From positions 1-41,724 of the IMG/VR virus record IMGVR_UViG_3300018063_000025: a stretch of DNA of 41,724 bases. One strand, 5' to 3'. The stretch is from a virus. The notes beneath the pieces are model-generated. The model saw only the letters and a list, made by a program, of their open reading frames with translations, had not been told where the DNA came from and made no database searches. The position numbers and the translations under genes are program-made. Within the stretch, counting starts at the first letter, position 1. Each line of letters begins with the position of its first letter. Of this stretch, positions 1 to 5,660 are shown one piece after another.

Positions 1-101
1 AGGACCAGTACCAGCCCAGCTATCGCCCCGGGCCATGACAGCGGGCGAAAATGATAAAGCTCCCTGATGCGCTTGATCTCTGACTCCTGAAAGTTATCCA
101 T
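1..101 (-). CDS. Small membrane protein, N-terminal part (gene runs off the window end)
   Basis: The ATG lies at 101-99 on the minus strand, 7 bases after a GGGGGG purine run. The 33 complete codons start MDNFQESEIKRIREL, a charged amphipathic stretch, and end in a hydrophobic run (AIAGLVLV) that is cut by the window edge. The reading frame continues into 41724-41668, which encodes LILWALILWALILLVLIK and a stop, if the two ends overlap by 2 bases (AG). The joined product would be about 51 residues with one long transmembrane helix. Function is unknown. The joining is inference; the two half-frames are seen directly. Confidence 0.6.
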   Translation of the reverse strand, partial: MDNFQESEIKRIRELYHFRPLSWPGAIAGLVLV

Positions 102-128
102 GGTCAACCCCCCGCGCTGAACTGGAAA

Positions 129-157
129 GGTATACTCAGCAACAGCGCTATTGCCAA
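129..157 (-). promoter_or_regulatory. Sigma70-like promoter, leftward
   Basis: On the minus strand TTGGCA (157-152) is followed after exactly 17 bases by TATACC (134-129). It reads toward the small membrane gene that starts at 101. The sequence between 102 and 189 holds no gene and is the only gap in this gene run. Confidence 0.5.
139..154. promoter_or_regulatory. Imperfect palindrome inside the promoter spacer (possible operator)
   Basis: GCAACAGCGCTATTGC is a 16-base palindrome with one mismatched symmetric pair and the core AGCGCT, the same core as the five GTGAGCGCTCAC palindromes of the control region. It lies between the -35 and -10 hexamers, a position where a bound protein would block RNA polymerase. 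Operator function is inferred. Confidence 0.35.
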
Positions 158-189
158 GTATACCATGAACCGGAACCAGATCGGCAGGC

Positions 190-417
190 TCAGCCACCGA
201 TAGACCCAAAGCGGCACGGGACCTCCTTTACGCTGATGCCTTCGATCATGCGCCCGCGCAGCAGGTACGAGATCGTGACGATACGCTTAACCGAGTCCGT
301 GTTCGCGCCCCGTAGGCGATAGAACTCGAACCGGGCGGGCATGTCGCTATTGTCGACCGCCGCGCCTATGCGCGACACCACCCGCACGTCGAACGATTTC
401 AGCCCGCATTGCATCAT
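190..417 (-). CDS. Hypothetical protein, 75 aa
   Basis: Starts MMQCGLKSFDVRVV and ends CRFGSIGG. I chose the ATG at 417 rather than the longer open frame reaching 561, because this ATG forms an ATGA overlap with the stop of the membrane gene 414-623 and has a purine-rich GGGGGAAGG just upstream; the upstream extension is only a shadow of that gene. The protein is basic (many Arg/Lys) with no recognised motif. It is the last gene before the gap with a promoter at 129-157. Function unknown. Confidence 0.6.
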   Translation of the reverse strand: MMQCGLKSFDVRVVSRIGAAVDNSDMPARFEFYRLRGANTDSVKRIVTISYLLRGRMIEGISVKEVPCRFGSIGG

Positions 418-623
418 GGCAACCTTCCCCCGAGGCCGTTGGGGCGGTCCGCGTAATAGGCCACGACGATCAGTTTCGTGAATCGCCAGATGGCCTTCAT
501 TAGCTGCCAACTGCAGATGGTGATCGTGCCCACCAGGCACACGACCGTACCCAACAGGCACAGGAAGGTCAAGGCCACCATGACCGGCACCACTACGTAG
601 GTAAAGAGTATTGAAGACAGCAT
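414..623 (-). CDS. Small membrane protein, 69 aa
   Basis: The N-terminal 40 residues are almost wholly hydrophobic (LFTYVVVPVMVALTFLCLLG and on), enough for one or two membrane spans. A short basic/aromatic stretch and a tail ending NGLGGRLP follow. A GGAGG ribosome site stands about 10 bases before the ATG, and that site lies in the end of the disrupted membrane gene 627-745. The stop overlaps the next gene by ATGA, so translation is coupled. It is one of several tiny membrane proteins in the early arm; whether it acts on the host envelope is not visible from sequence. Confidence 0.65.
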   Translation of the reverse strand: MLSSILFTYVVVPVMVALTFLCLLGTVVCLVGTITICSWQLMKAIWRFTKLIVVAYYADRPNGLGGRLP

Positions 624-626
624 GGC

Positions 627-745
627 TCAGTCCTCCAGGACGTTGACGATGAACCAGCAGAAACTATACCACAGGGCCATGCCCAGGGCATAGCAGGCAC
701 CCAGCAAGATGAACGGGTTATGAACGGGTTATAAACGGCTTCCAT
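627..745 (-). pseudogene. Tiny membrane-protein gene broken by an 11-bp duplication
   Basis: An ATG at 745 sits 7 bases after GAGGAG and opens MEAVYNPF. The frame then shifts because an 11-base unit is present twice in tandem (709-730). Removing one copy gives a continuous 35-residue protein that runs MEAVYNPFILLGACY through a hydrophobic helix to WFIVNVLED and a stop at 629-627. The stretch is 119 bases; minus 11 it is 36 codons. Either a true mutation inactivated the gene or the duplication is an assembly error. With the sequence as given, no in-frame start precedes the hydrophobic part. Confidence 0.6.
709..730. repeat. Perfect 11-bp tandem duplication
   Basis: ATGAACGGGTT occurs at 709-719 and again at 720-730. 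It shifts the frame of the small gene 627-745. Confidence 0.9.
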
Positions 746-812
746 GATCGTCTCCTCATACCCCCGAAATGGAGGCGAAGTGGACCCGCCCTCGCGGACA
801 GGCCCGAATCGC

Positions 813-1253
813 CTACTTCTCGGCTTTCTTGGTGCGGGCGGCGGCGAGCGCGCCGCGGATCTTGTTGCCCAGGTTCATGCGCTGCATGCCGACGTTCAGG
901 TGCCCATACTTCTTCTGCAGGTCCTTCACCGTCTGGCCGGTGGCCTTGGCAGCGAGCGCATACGCCTCGTCGAGGGTGCGGCCCGCCAACTTGCCAGCAA
1001 CCTCGTCGCCGCAATGCAGTGAGGAATTGCCGGCGGCGGTCTTCGCCTTGGTGTATTCCTCGATGTTGGCCGGGATCAGCCGGTCGCCATCGACAGCCTT
1101 CGGCTTGGCCTTCTTGACCGCGGGTTTGGCCTTGGGCTTCGGGGCCGCGGCCTTGGGCTTCGCGTGCACCTTCGGGCGGACCGGGGTGCCGGTGGGTACG
1201 GAGGCCGGCGCGTGACCGAGAACCGGCGTGGGGACTGGAATTTGCTCGTTCAT
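813..1253 (-). CDS. Conserved phage protein with basic linker, paralogue of 40112-40921
   Basis: The 146-residue protein has a disordered N-terminal half rich in Pro, Ala and Lys (repeated KPKA/PKPK, roughly residues 25-55) and a folded C-terminal half. The C-terminal half starts at GDRLIP and contains GDEVAGKLAGRTLDEAY and YGHLNVGMQRMNLGNKIR. The same series of motifs, including GDRLIP and GDEVAEALRGKTIEQVY, closes the protein encoded at 40112-40921, so the two are paralogues. AAAGGA stands before the ATG. The lysine-rich tail suggests nucleic-acid binding, but that is inference; I know no established function for this domain. Confidence 0.7.
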   Translation of the reverse strand: MNEQIPVPTPVLGHAPASVPTGTPVRPKVHAKPKAAAPKPKAKPAVKKAKPKAVDGDRLIPANIEEYTKAKTAAGNSSLHCGDEVAGKLAGRTLDEAYALAAKATGQTVKDLQKKYGHLNVGMQRMNLGNKIRGALAAARTKKAEK

Positions 1254-1305
1254 GATGCGTCCTTTAAGTGTATCCGGGAAGAGCCGGAACTCGGTGCGGA
1301 TGCAC

Positions 1306-1341
1306 CCGACTGGACCATGGGTGAGCCCATGGTCCAGTCGG
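1306..1341 (-). terminator. Strong 16-bp hairpin directly after a stop codon
   Basis: CCGACTGGACCATGGG (1306-1321) and CCCATGGTCCAGTCGG (1326-1341) form a perfect 16-bp stem with a TGAG loop. On the minus strand it begins right after the stop of the gene 1342-1644. No T-run follows, so it may be an RNA-processing or 3'-end-protecting hairpin rather than a classic intrinsic terminator. Confidence 0.55.
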
Positions 1342-1644
1342 CTACGCCCAGCGGACCCGCCAGAAACACTCGGCCCCGTGGTCCCACATGCCCGTGGACG
1401 AAATCAGCTCGCCCAGGAGCGCCTGGCCCACGAACGGGTCCGCGCCGCCCGCACCGCCCGCACCGCCCGGGTCACCCACGGGCAGGCCCGAGAGATCGCG
1501 CGCCTCGTCGACGGCACGCTTGAGCACGTAAGTCCCGTAAACGGTACGCCTAGGCGCGTGGACCCCGCGAACGCGTTCCCAACGCTTTCGCCCGACCGAT
1601 CGCTCGACTACCCACTCGCCTCGCACTTGCGCTTTCTTGCCCAT
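1342..1644 (-). CDS. Hypothetical early protein, 100 aa, first gene of the leftward arm
   Basis: I chose the ATG at 1644 because it follows GAGGAG with good spacing; a longer frame reaching 1731 runs through the promoter and has no ribosome site. The protein starts MGKKAQVRGEWVVERSVGRK, is strongly basic and Trp/Arg-rich in its first half, has a GGAGGAGGAD run near residue 67, and ends MWDHGAECFWRVRWA. No known DNA-binding motif is recognised. As the first gene after the control region it would be made earliest, so a regulatory or host-takeover role is possible but unproven. Confidence 0.55.
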   Translation of the reverse strand: MGKKAQVRGEWVVERSVGRKRWERVRGVHAPRRTVYGTYVLKRAVDEARDLSGLPVGDPGGAGGAGGADPFVGQALLGELISSTGMWDHGAECFWRVRWA

Positions 1645-1702
1645 GTCCGTCTCCTCATGCCCGCAACGGGGGGCTTCCGGGGCCTGGGTTGCCCACAGAC
1701 CA

Positions 1703-1731
1703 AGTAAACCACAGGCGGCGACGCCGCACAA
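1703..1731 (-). promoter_or_regulatory. Candidate early leftward promoter
   Basis: On the minus strand TTGTGC (1731-1726) is followed after 17 bases by TTTACT (1708-1703). It matches the sigma70 consensus moderately (3/6 and 4/6). It lies 60 bases upstream of the first leftward gene, and a palindrome (1736-1747) ends 4 bases before its -35 hexamer, mirroring the layout at the rightward promoter 2878-2906. Confidence 0.4.
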
Positions 1732-1735
1732 GTAG

Positions 1736-1747
1736 GTCAGCGCTCAC
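1736..1747. promoter_or_regulatory. Palindrome copy 1 (operator-like)
   Basis: GTCAGCGCTCAC differs at one base from the consensus GTGAGCGCTCAC. It is embedded in an 18-base element, GGTCAGCGCTCACTGACC (1735-1752), whose outer six bases on each side are complementary. It ends 4 bases upstream of the leftward -35. Confidence 0.55.
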
Positions 1748-2056
1748 TGACCGGGCCGTCACCGACAGAACCCACGCCCCCGGGCGGGCACAAGCAGGGC
1801 CGCGAGCGGCAGCCCCCGCCGGGGGGGCCTCAGCCCGGCCGACCCCCCAGCGCCCAAGCGACGCGGGCCAAGGGGCGCCAGCAGCGGCACGGGAACAAGC
1901 GGACGGACAGGGACAGGAGCAGGCAGGCGAGGCGGAAACGCACGGGGCACCCCCAGCGCCCCCAGCCGGGGGGCAGGCGGGCCGGGCCCAGGGAGGGCGG
2001 GACCGGCACCCGGAGGGTAAGCAGGGGCCGTGCCAGGCCGGGGTCGGCTCCGTCGG

Positions 2057-2068
2057 GTGAGCGCTCAC
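2057..2068. promoter_or_regulatory. Palindrome copy 2 (perfect)
   Basis: GTGAGCGCTCAC, a perfect 12-base palindrome identical to the core of the idealised symmetric lac operator. Confidence 0.6.
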
Positions 2069-2125
2069 TTGCGGGCGGCGCGGGGCTTTGCCCGGCGGGC
2101 GGGGGAAGGCGCACCCGGGTGACGG

Positions 2126-2154
2126 AGCAAGGGGGGCCCGGCACGACCCTTGCT
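2126..2154. repeat. 8-bp inverted repeat
   Basis: AGCAAGGG (2126-2133) and CCCTTGCT (2147-2154) can form a perfect stem around a 13-base loop within the control region. Confidence 0.5.
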
Positions 2155-2159
2155 TGGGG

Positions 2160-2174
2160 TGACGCGGGGCGTCA
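2160..2174. repeat. 15-base palindrome TGACGCGGGGCGTCA
   Basis: Six-base complementary arms TGACGC/GCGTCA surround GGG. A related GACGC-GCGGG-GCGTC hairpin occurs at 28076-28090 where the two arms converge. Confidence 0.5.
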
Positions 2175-2265
2175 TGTTGCGGTGCACCAGTGACGCGGGA
2201 CGGCACCTAAAGCAAAGGCCGTGCCGGGGTCGGGGGTGGCTCACCCCAGGGGCCGGCGGCGGTTA

Positions 2266-2277
2266 GTGAGCGCTCAT
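2266..2277. promoter_or_regulatory. Palindrome copy 3
   Basis: GTGAGCGCTCAT, one base from the perfect palindrome, in the left arm of the 28-bp inverted repeat. Confidence 0.55.
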
Positions 2278-2419
2278 CCTGTCACGCACCGCGAAAGACG
2301 CTCGGAGCCGGTGCAGCCGGTGCGTACGTAGGGCCAGGGGGGGTGCCGGGAAGGGGTCTCGGGGGGCGCAGAAGGACCGGACGCACCGGTCTGGGCCCCG
2401 CGGGACGGTGCATGACAGG

Positions 2420-2431
2420 ATGAGCGCTCAC
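2420..2431. promoter_or_regulatory. Palindrome copy 4
   Basis: ATGAGCGCTCAC, the mirror image of copy 3, in the right arm of the 28-bp inverted repeat. Confidence 0.55.
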
Positions 2432-2825
2432 TACCGCCGAGGAGGGCGACGGGGGCCGAGGGACGCCGGGGAGGGAGACACGCCCCGGGGGGGACAGACC
2501 GGGAGAACCGGCCTCACGCGCGCGTACGCTGGGGTGTGCACGCCTAACGCGAGAAGCGGTGCGTGGCACACTCGGTGATACCCCTGCCGGTGGCTCACGC
2601 CAAGGGGGCCGGGGCCGCGGCTTTCGGCTTCCTGTGCGGCGCGGCGCGGGGTGCCGGGTGCCCGCCGGCAGGGGCTTGCGGCCCACTTGCGGGGTGCGTG
2701 GGGCAAGGACCGTGGGCCCGGGCGCGCGGCAAGGGGCAGGAGGACCCGCGACGGGGGGAAGGGGCAAGCGAAGCGGGGCCCACGGGCAGGGTGCGGGGGG
2801 TCCTCCCCCTGTCTACAGTGTATTA

Positions 2826-2853
2826 TCCCCCTTTCCGTTCTTCTTTTTTCTTC
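2826..2853 (+). other. Pyrimidine tract beside the rightward promoter
   Basis: A 28-base stretch of C and T with a single G lies just upstream of palindrome copy 5, in otherwise very GC-rich DNA. TCTACAG at 2812-2818 and CTGTAGA at 2871-2877 form a 7-bp inverted repeat that brackets the tract and the palindrome. It could be a melting element or act as an upstream promoter element; this is inference. Confidence 0.4.
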
Positions 2854-2858
2854 TGATA

Positions 2859-2870
2859 GTGAGCGCTCAC
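2859..2870. promoter_or_regulatory. Palindrome copy 5 (perfect), upstream of the late promoter
   Basis: GTGAGCGCTCAC ends 7 bases before the -35 hexamer of the rightward promoter at 2878-2906. The position just upstream of -35 fits an activator site or one half of a looping repressor. Confidence 0.6.
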
Positions 2871-2877
2871 CTGTAGA

Positions 2878-2906
2878 TTGACTCCGGCTCACGCCTGTGC
2901 TATGAT
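2878..2906 (+). promoter_or_regulatory. Sigma70-type rightward promoter
   Basis: TTGACT (2878-2883), 17-base spacer, TATGAT (2901-2906). The last 15 spacer bases, the -10 and the next 3 bases are identical to the promoter at 12451-12479 (24 identical bases, 2886-2909 and 12459-12482). It would drive the terminase and virion genes. The expected transcript start is about 2912-2914. Confidence 0.8.
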
Positions 2907-2913
2907 CCGTGCC

Positions 2914-3348
2914 GTGGCCGCCCCACGCACGCGCAAGATTTCCCCGCCCCCGGATAAGACCAATGGCTCTCCGGATAGGCCCTTGCTGCCCGCGCTCCGG
3001 GAAATGCATGCGGTCGGCCGCGACCCGGACGGCAGGACGCTCCCGCACGATTTCGATATCCAGATCGCGGCGGTCGTGGCCCAACTTGCCGCAAACGGGG
3101 CGACCCCCGATGAAATATCCCGCCTTCTGAACCTGCGCCCGGGTACGCTGCGCAAACATTACCGGTACGAGCTTGAGAATGGCTGCCTGCATGCCAACAT
3201 GACCGTGGCCACCAGCCTGTTCGCGGCCGCCCGGGTTCCCGGGAACATACGGGCCGCCGAGATCTGGCTTAAGGCCCGGGCCGGCTGGCGGGAGACCGAT
3301 GATAAGAATGCCAACCAGTCGCCGTTGAACATTCACATCCACGCATGA
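2914..3348 (+). CDS. Probable terminase small subunit (HTH protein)
   Basis: The product carries a helix-turn-helix-like segment (DEISRLLNLRPGTLRKHYRY) about halfway along, followed by a helical C-terminal part with AARVPGNIRAAEIWLKARAGW. With its place two kilobases before the large terminase, this fits a small terminase that recognises the packaging site. The open frame extends to 2878, but that lies in the promoter. GTG at 2914 coincides with the expected transcript start, which would make a leaderless message of 144 codons; ATG 3004 is the alternative. The next gene overlaps by ATGA. Confidence 0.6.
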   Translation: MAAPRTRKISPPPDKTNGSPDRPLLPALREMHAVGRDPDGRTLPHDFDIQIAAVVAQLAANGATPDEISRLLNLRPGTLRKHYRYELENGCLHANMTVATSLFAAARVPGNIRAAEIWLKARAGWRETDDKNANQSPLNIHIHA

Positions 3349-3539
3349 AGCCCTCTCGCGCCGCCTGGAAGGATAATGAGAGCAAGTTTGAGGCGGCCTC
3401 GCGCCAGTATTGGGAATTGTGCTCACAGGCGGCGATGGCCCGGGGCCTGGACCCGCGGGCGGCGGCCAACTTTGCGGACGAATGCCTGGACCAGTTGCTG
3501 GAGCGCTATGCCCAGGATAAAGGACAGGCGGATCTCTGA
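3345..3539 (+). CDS. Hypothetical protein, 64 aa
   Basis: Begins MKPSRAAWKDNESKFEAASR with its ATG in an ATGA overlap with the preceding stop and ends at a TGATG overlap with the next gene, so it is translationally coupled on both sides. It is a small, mainly helical, charged protein (NFADECLDQLLERYAQDKG). No family recognised. Position suggests a helper of packaging or an early late-arm protein. Confidence 0.65.
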   Translation: MKPSRAAWKDNESKFEAASRQYWELCSQAAMARGLDPRAAANFADECLDQLLERYAQDKGQADL

Positions 3540-3694
3540 TGCCGTATACCCTGAAGCAACGTAATGCGCTGCGGGCGATCGCGCACGGGGCACGCCTGCG
3601 CGTAATGAAGAACGTCGGGCAGAGGAAGGCGAAGAAGATGCTGTCGCACGGCACCCGCCCAGCGGCCAAGAAGTTGTCTCAATCGGGCTACTAG
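3539..3694 (+). CDS. Small basic protein, 51 aa
   Basis: Starts MPYTLKQRNALRAIAHGARL at the TGATG junction with the preceding gene and ends KKLSQSGY. It has about 14 Lys/Arg in 51 residues and no acidic cluster, so it may bind nucleic acid. No family is recognised; the call rests on coupling and length. Confidence 0.55.
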   Translation: MPYTLKQRNALRAIAHGARLRVMKNVGQRKAKKMLSHGTRPAAKKLSQSGY

Positions 3695-3702
3695 GAGGCG
3701 AA

Positions 3703-3849
3703 ATGTGGGCATGGATCAAGATGGCGTGGGACAAGATCGACATCTGGGCATACCGGGTCTATCTTTTGTTCCAGTATGACTGGCTGACGGCGGGGATCGT
3801 GTTTTTCCTGGGTGCCGCCGCCGCGCTGATCGCCCGGTGGCTGCTGTGA
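3703..3849 (+). CDS. Small membrane protein, 48 aa
   Basis: ATG at 3703 follows TAGGAGGCGAA, one of the best ribosome sites in the window. The first 25 residues are Trp/Tyr-rich (MWAWIKMAWDKIDIWAYRVY), then one transmembrane helix (AGIVFFLGAAAALIARWLL) to the C-terminus. Its location before the terminase is unlike a lysis cassette, so I do not call it a holin. Confidence 0.6.
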   Translation: MWAWIKMAWDKIDIWAYRVYLLFQYDWLTAGIVFFLGAAAALIARWLL

Positions 3850-4137
3850 GCGACCGGCCGATACGACTGGATGGGGCCCCCCGGGTGTATTCCGTGTCAG
3901 GGAAGCTCGAGCAGGCGATCGGCCTGATCGTGGACGCGGCATTTGGGGAAAAGCCCCATGATTTGGAAGTGGGCCCCGCCGCCGAGGATCGGAGGATCAA
4001 GCGCGCCCAGGCCCGCCCAGGCCCGCACCACGCTCCTGCAACTCGTGATGCGTGCCAAGGCAGAGGGCCGGGCGGAAGCTAAGGCCGAGTACTTGGTGCT
4101 GAGTCAAATATATCCATATGCTCGTGCCGGGCACTAA
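3846..4137 (+). pseudogene. Hypothetical gene broken by a 10-bp duplication
   Basis: A GTG at 3846 (GTGA overlap with the membrane gene) opens MSDRPIRLDGAPRVYSVSGK and continues to IKRAQAR near 4010. The frame then becomes Pro/His-rich, while a second frame takes over with RTTLLQLVMRAKAEGRAEAK and ends ARAGH at the TAA 4135-4137. A perfect 10-bp tandem repeat at 4004-4023 lies exactly at the switch. Removing one copy gives one continuous 93-residue protein. The end overlaps the large terminase by 20 bases. Function unknown. Either a real frameshift or an assembly artefact. Confidence 0.6.
4004..4023. repeat. Perfect 10-bp tandem duplication
   Basis: CGCCCAGGCC at 4004-4013 and 4014-4023; CGC continues the pattern. 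It shifts the frame of the gene at 3846-4137. Confidence 0.9.
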
Positions 4138-5659
4138 AGGTCAAAAGATCGAGGGCGGGCCGGTCCGGTCCGACGGGGTGCATTACACCCCGGACGGGGG
4201 GATTTTGAAAGCTTTCCTGAATGACGACAGCTTCATATCGGGGGTGCGCGGGCCGTTCGGATCGGGCAAGTCGACCGCGGCCATAATGAAGTTGATCAAG
4301 AACGCTCAGGAGCAGGCGATCGGCCCGGACGGCTGGAGAAGGCGCAGGACCGCGATCATCAGGAATACCTATCCGGAACTTCGCACCACTACCATGAAGT
4401 CATGGCACATGTGGCTCCCGCAGCATCTGGGGAAATGGCGCGAGGCGGGCCCCCCCATGCATTACTTCAAGGATGACGCCAAGAAGTTTGAATGGGAGAT
4501 CCTGTTCCTGGCGCTGGACCGCCCGGACGATGCATCGAAAATCTTGTCGATGGACCTCTCTGACTGCTGGGTGAACGAGGCGCGGGAAGTTCCAAAGGGT
4601 ATCATAGATGCGCTTACCGGGCGGGTGGGCAGATACCCGCCGGTCTGGCAGGGCGAGGTCACGAAGGCCCAGATCCTGTTGGACACCAACCCCCCGGACA
4701 CTACCTCGTGGTGGTATGTGCTGGCCGAGCACGATATGACGAATGAACGCAACCGGCAATTGGTGGCGTCCATGCTGGAGGCCGAGGGCGTGCTTCGTAC
4801 CAAGGGAATCCTCCGCCCCAACCAGCCGATCATGAGCTTTTTCACACAGCCCTCGGGCAGGGGCCCCAATGCCGAGAACCTGAAGTTCCTGCGCCCGGGC
4901 TATTATGACTTGTTGATGGCCGGGAAATCCGAGGACTACATCAAAGTCTACGTGGACGGGGAATATGGGTTCATCATGGAGGGGCTCCCGATGTTCCCGG
5001 AGTACCGGGACACGACGCATGGGAGCCGCGAATTCCCGATCATCAGGACCCTCGGATTCCGCATCGGGTTGGATTTCGGGTTCACCCCGGCCGCGACCAT
5101 CAGTCAACGCCTGCCGTCTGGAAGATGGTTGGTGCAGGATGAACTGGTGTCGGAGAAGCTTGGCATCGACACCTTTGCAAAGGAACTTAAGAGAAGGCTG
5201 GCGGACAGATACTCCGGGATCAGGGTCATATCGGTACGGGGCGATCCGTCGGGAGACGTTTCCGCGCCGGGCGAGAGCTCGCCGTTCGCGATCATGCGGG
5301 CGAATGGATTTGACGCATGGCCCGCGACCACGCAAGATCCAATACGAAGGCGCGAGGGCGTGGCGTACCTGCTCAAGAATCTGGTGGACGGGGAGCCCGC
5401 CATCCAGATCCATCCGCGCTGCTCATGGTTGAGGAAGGGCATGGCGGGGGGCTATCACCGCCGCCGGCTGTTGGTGGCCGGGGAGATTAAGTACCGGCAC
5501 GTCCCGGAGAAGAACGAATACTCGCACATATGCGAGGCCCTCGAGTACGATTGCGTGTCGGCCGGTGAAGACCGTCACGTCACCATGAAGCCGGAATACC
5601 TCGACAATCCGAGGCAGCAGTACGCAGAGAGCGACGACTATCGTATTTTAGGAGGCTGA
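4118..5659 (+). CDS. Terminase large subunit
   Basis: 513 residues, the usual length. The ATPase half shows a Walker A motif, GPFGSGKST (residues 45-53), and a Walker-B-like DCWVNEARE (149-157), with acidic residues after the hydrophobic strand. The nuclease half has RIGLDFGFTPAA (Asp319), the acidic GDPSGD (376-380) and a late EALEYD, consistent with the RNase-H-like metal site. It packages DNA into the prohead through the portal. The ATG at 4118 has no clear ribosome site and overlaps the broken upstream gene, so translation may depend on it. Confidence 0.93.
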   Translation: MLVPGTKGQKIEGGPVRSDGVHYTPDGGILKAFLNDDSFISGVRGPFGSGKSTAAIMKLIKNAQEQAIGPDGWRRRRTAIIRNTYPELRTTTMKSWHMWLPQHLGKWREAGPPMHYFKDDAKKFEWEILFLALDRPDDASKILSMDLSDCWVNEAREVPKGIIDALTGRVGRYPPVWQGEVTKAQILLDTNPPDTTSWWYVLAEHDMTNERNRQLVASMLEAEGVLRTKGILRPNQPIMSFFTQPSGRGPNAENLKFLRPGYYDLLMAGKSEDYIKVYVDGEYGFIMEGLPMFPEYRDTTHGSREFPIIRTLGFRIGLDFGFTPAATISQRLPSGRWLVQDELVSEKLGIDTFAKELKRRLADRYSGIRVISVRGDPSGDVSAPGESSPFAIMRANGFDAWPATTQDPIRRREGVAYLLKNLVDGEPAIQIHPRCSWLRKGMAGGYHRRRLLVAGEIKYRHVPEKNEYSHICEALEYDCVSAGEDRHVTMKPEYLDNPRQQYAESDDYRILGG

Positions 5660-5660
5660 T

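Larger units (their letters stand above)
2264..2433. repeat. 28-bp inverted repeat carrying palindrome copies 3 and 4
   Basis: The left arm, 2264-2291, and the reverse complement of the right arm, 2406-2433, match at 27 of 28 positions and are separated by 114 bases. Each arm contains one GAGCGCTC palindrome plus the flank CCTGTCA(C/T)GCACCG. The extra conserved flank shows that the duplicated unit is longer than the palindrome itself. Confidence 0.85.
1645..2913. other. GC-rich divergent control region without a convincing gene
   Basis: About 1.27 kb separates the two arms. Several long frames exist on both strands but they are low-complexity (Pro/Arg/Gly/Ala), lack ribosome sites and overlap one another, as expected of very GC-rich DNA. 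The region holds five palindromes of the GTGAGCGCTCAC type, a 28-bp inverted repeat, several hairpins, a pyrimidine tract and the two outward promoters. It is the only large gap in the genome and is the best candidate for the master control region and possibly the replication origin or packaging site. Those roles are inferred. Confidence 0.6.

Noticed and set aside
190-561. Longer version of the gene 190-417
   Set aside because: The extra N-terminus is the shadow of the membrane gene; the ATGA overlap and ribosome site favour 417.
1655-2767. Several open frames of 100-180 residues on both strands in the GC-rich control region
   Set aside because: They are low-complexity Pro/Arg/Gly/Ala chains, overlap one another and lack ribosome sites; long frames are expected by chance at such GC content.
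2431-3669. A 412-residue frame on the minus strand
   Set aside because: It runs antisense through the terminase-region genes and control region, with Pro/Arg-rich content and no site; a shadow frame.
4400-5413. A 337-residue antisense frame inside the large terminase gene
   Set aside because: Antisense shadow of a well-supported gene; His/Arg/Pro-rich and without a ribosome site.
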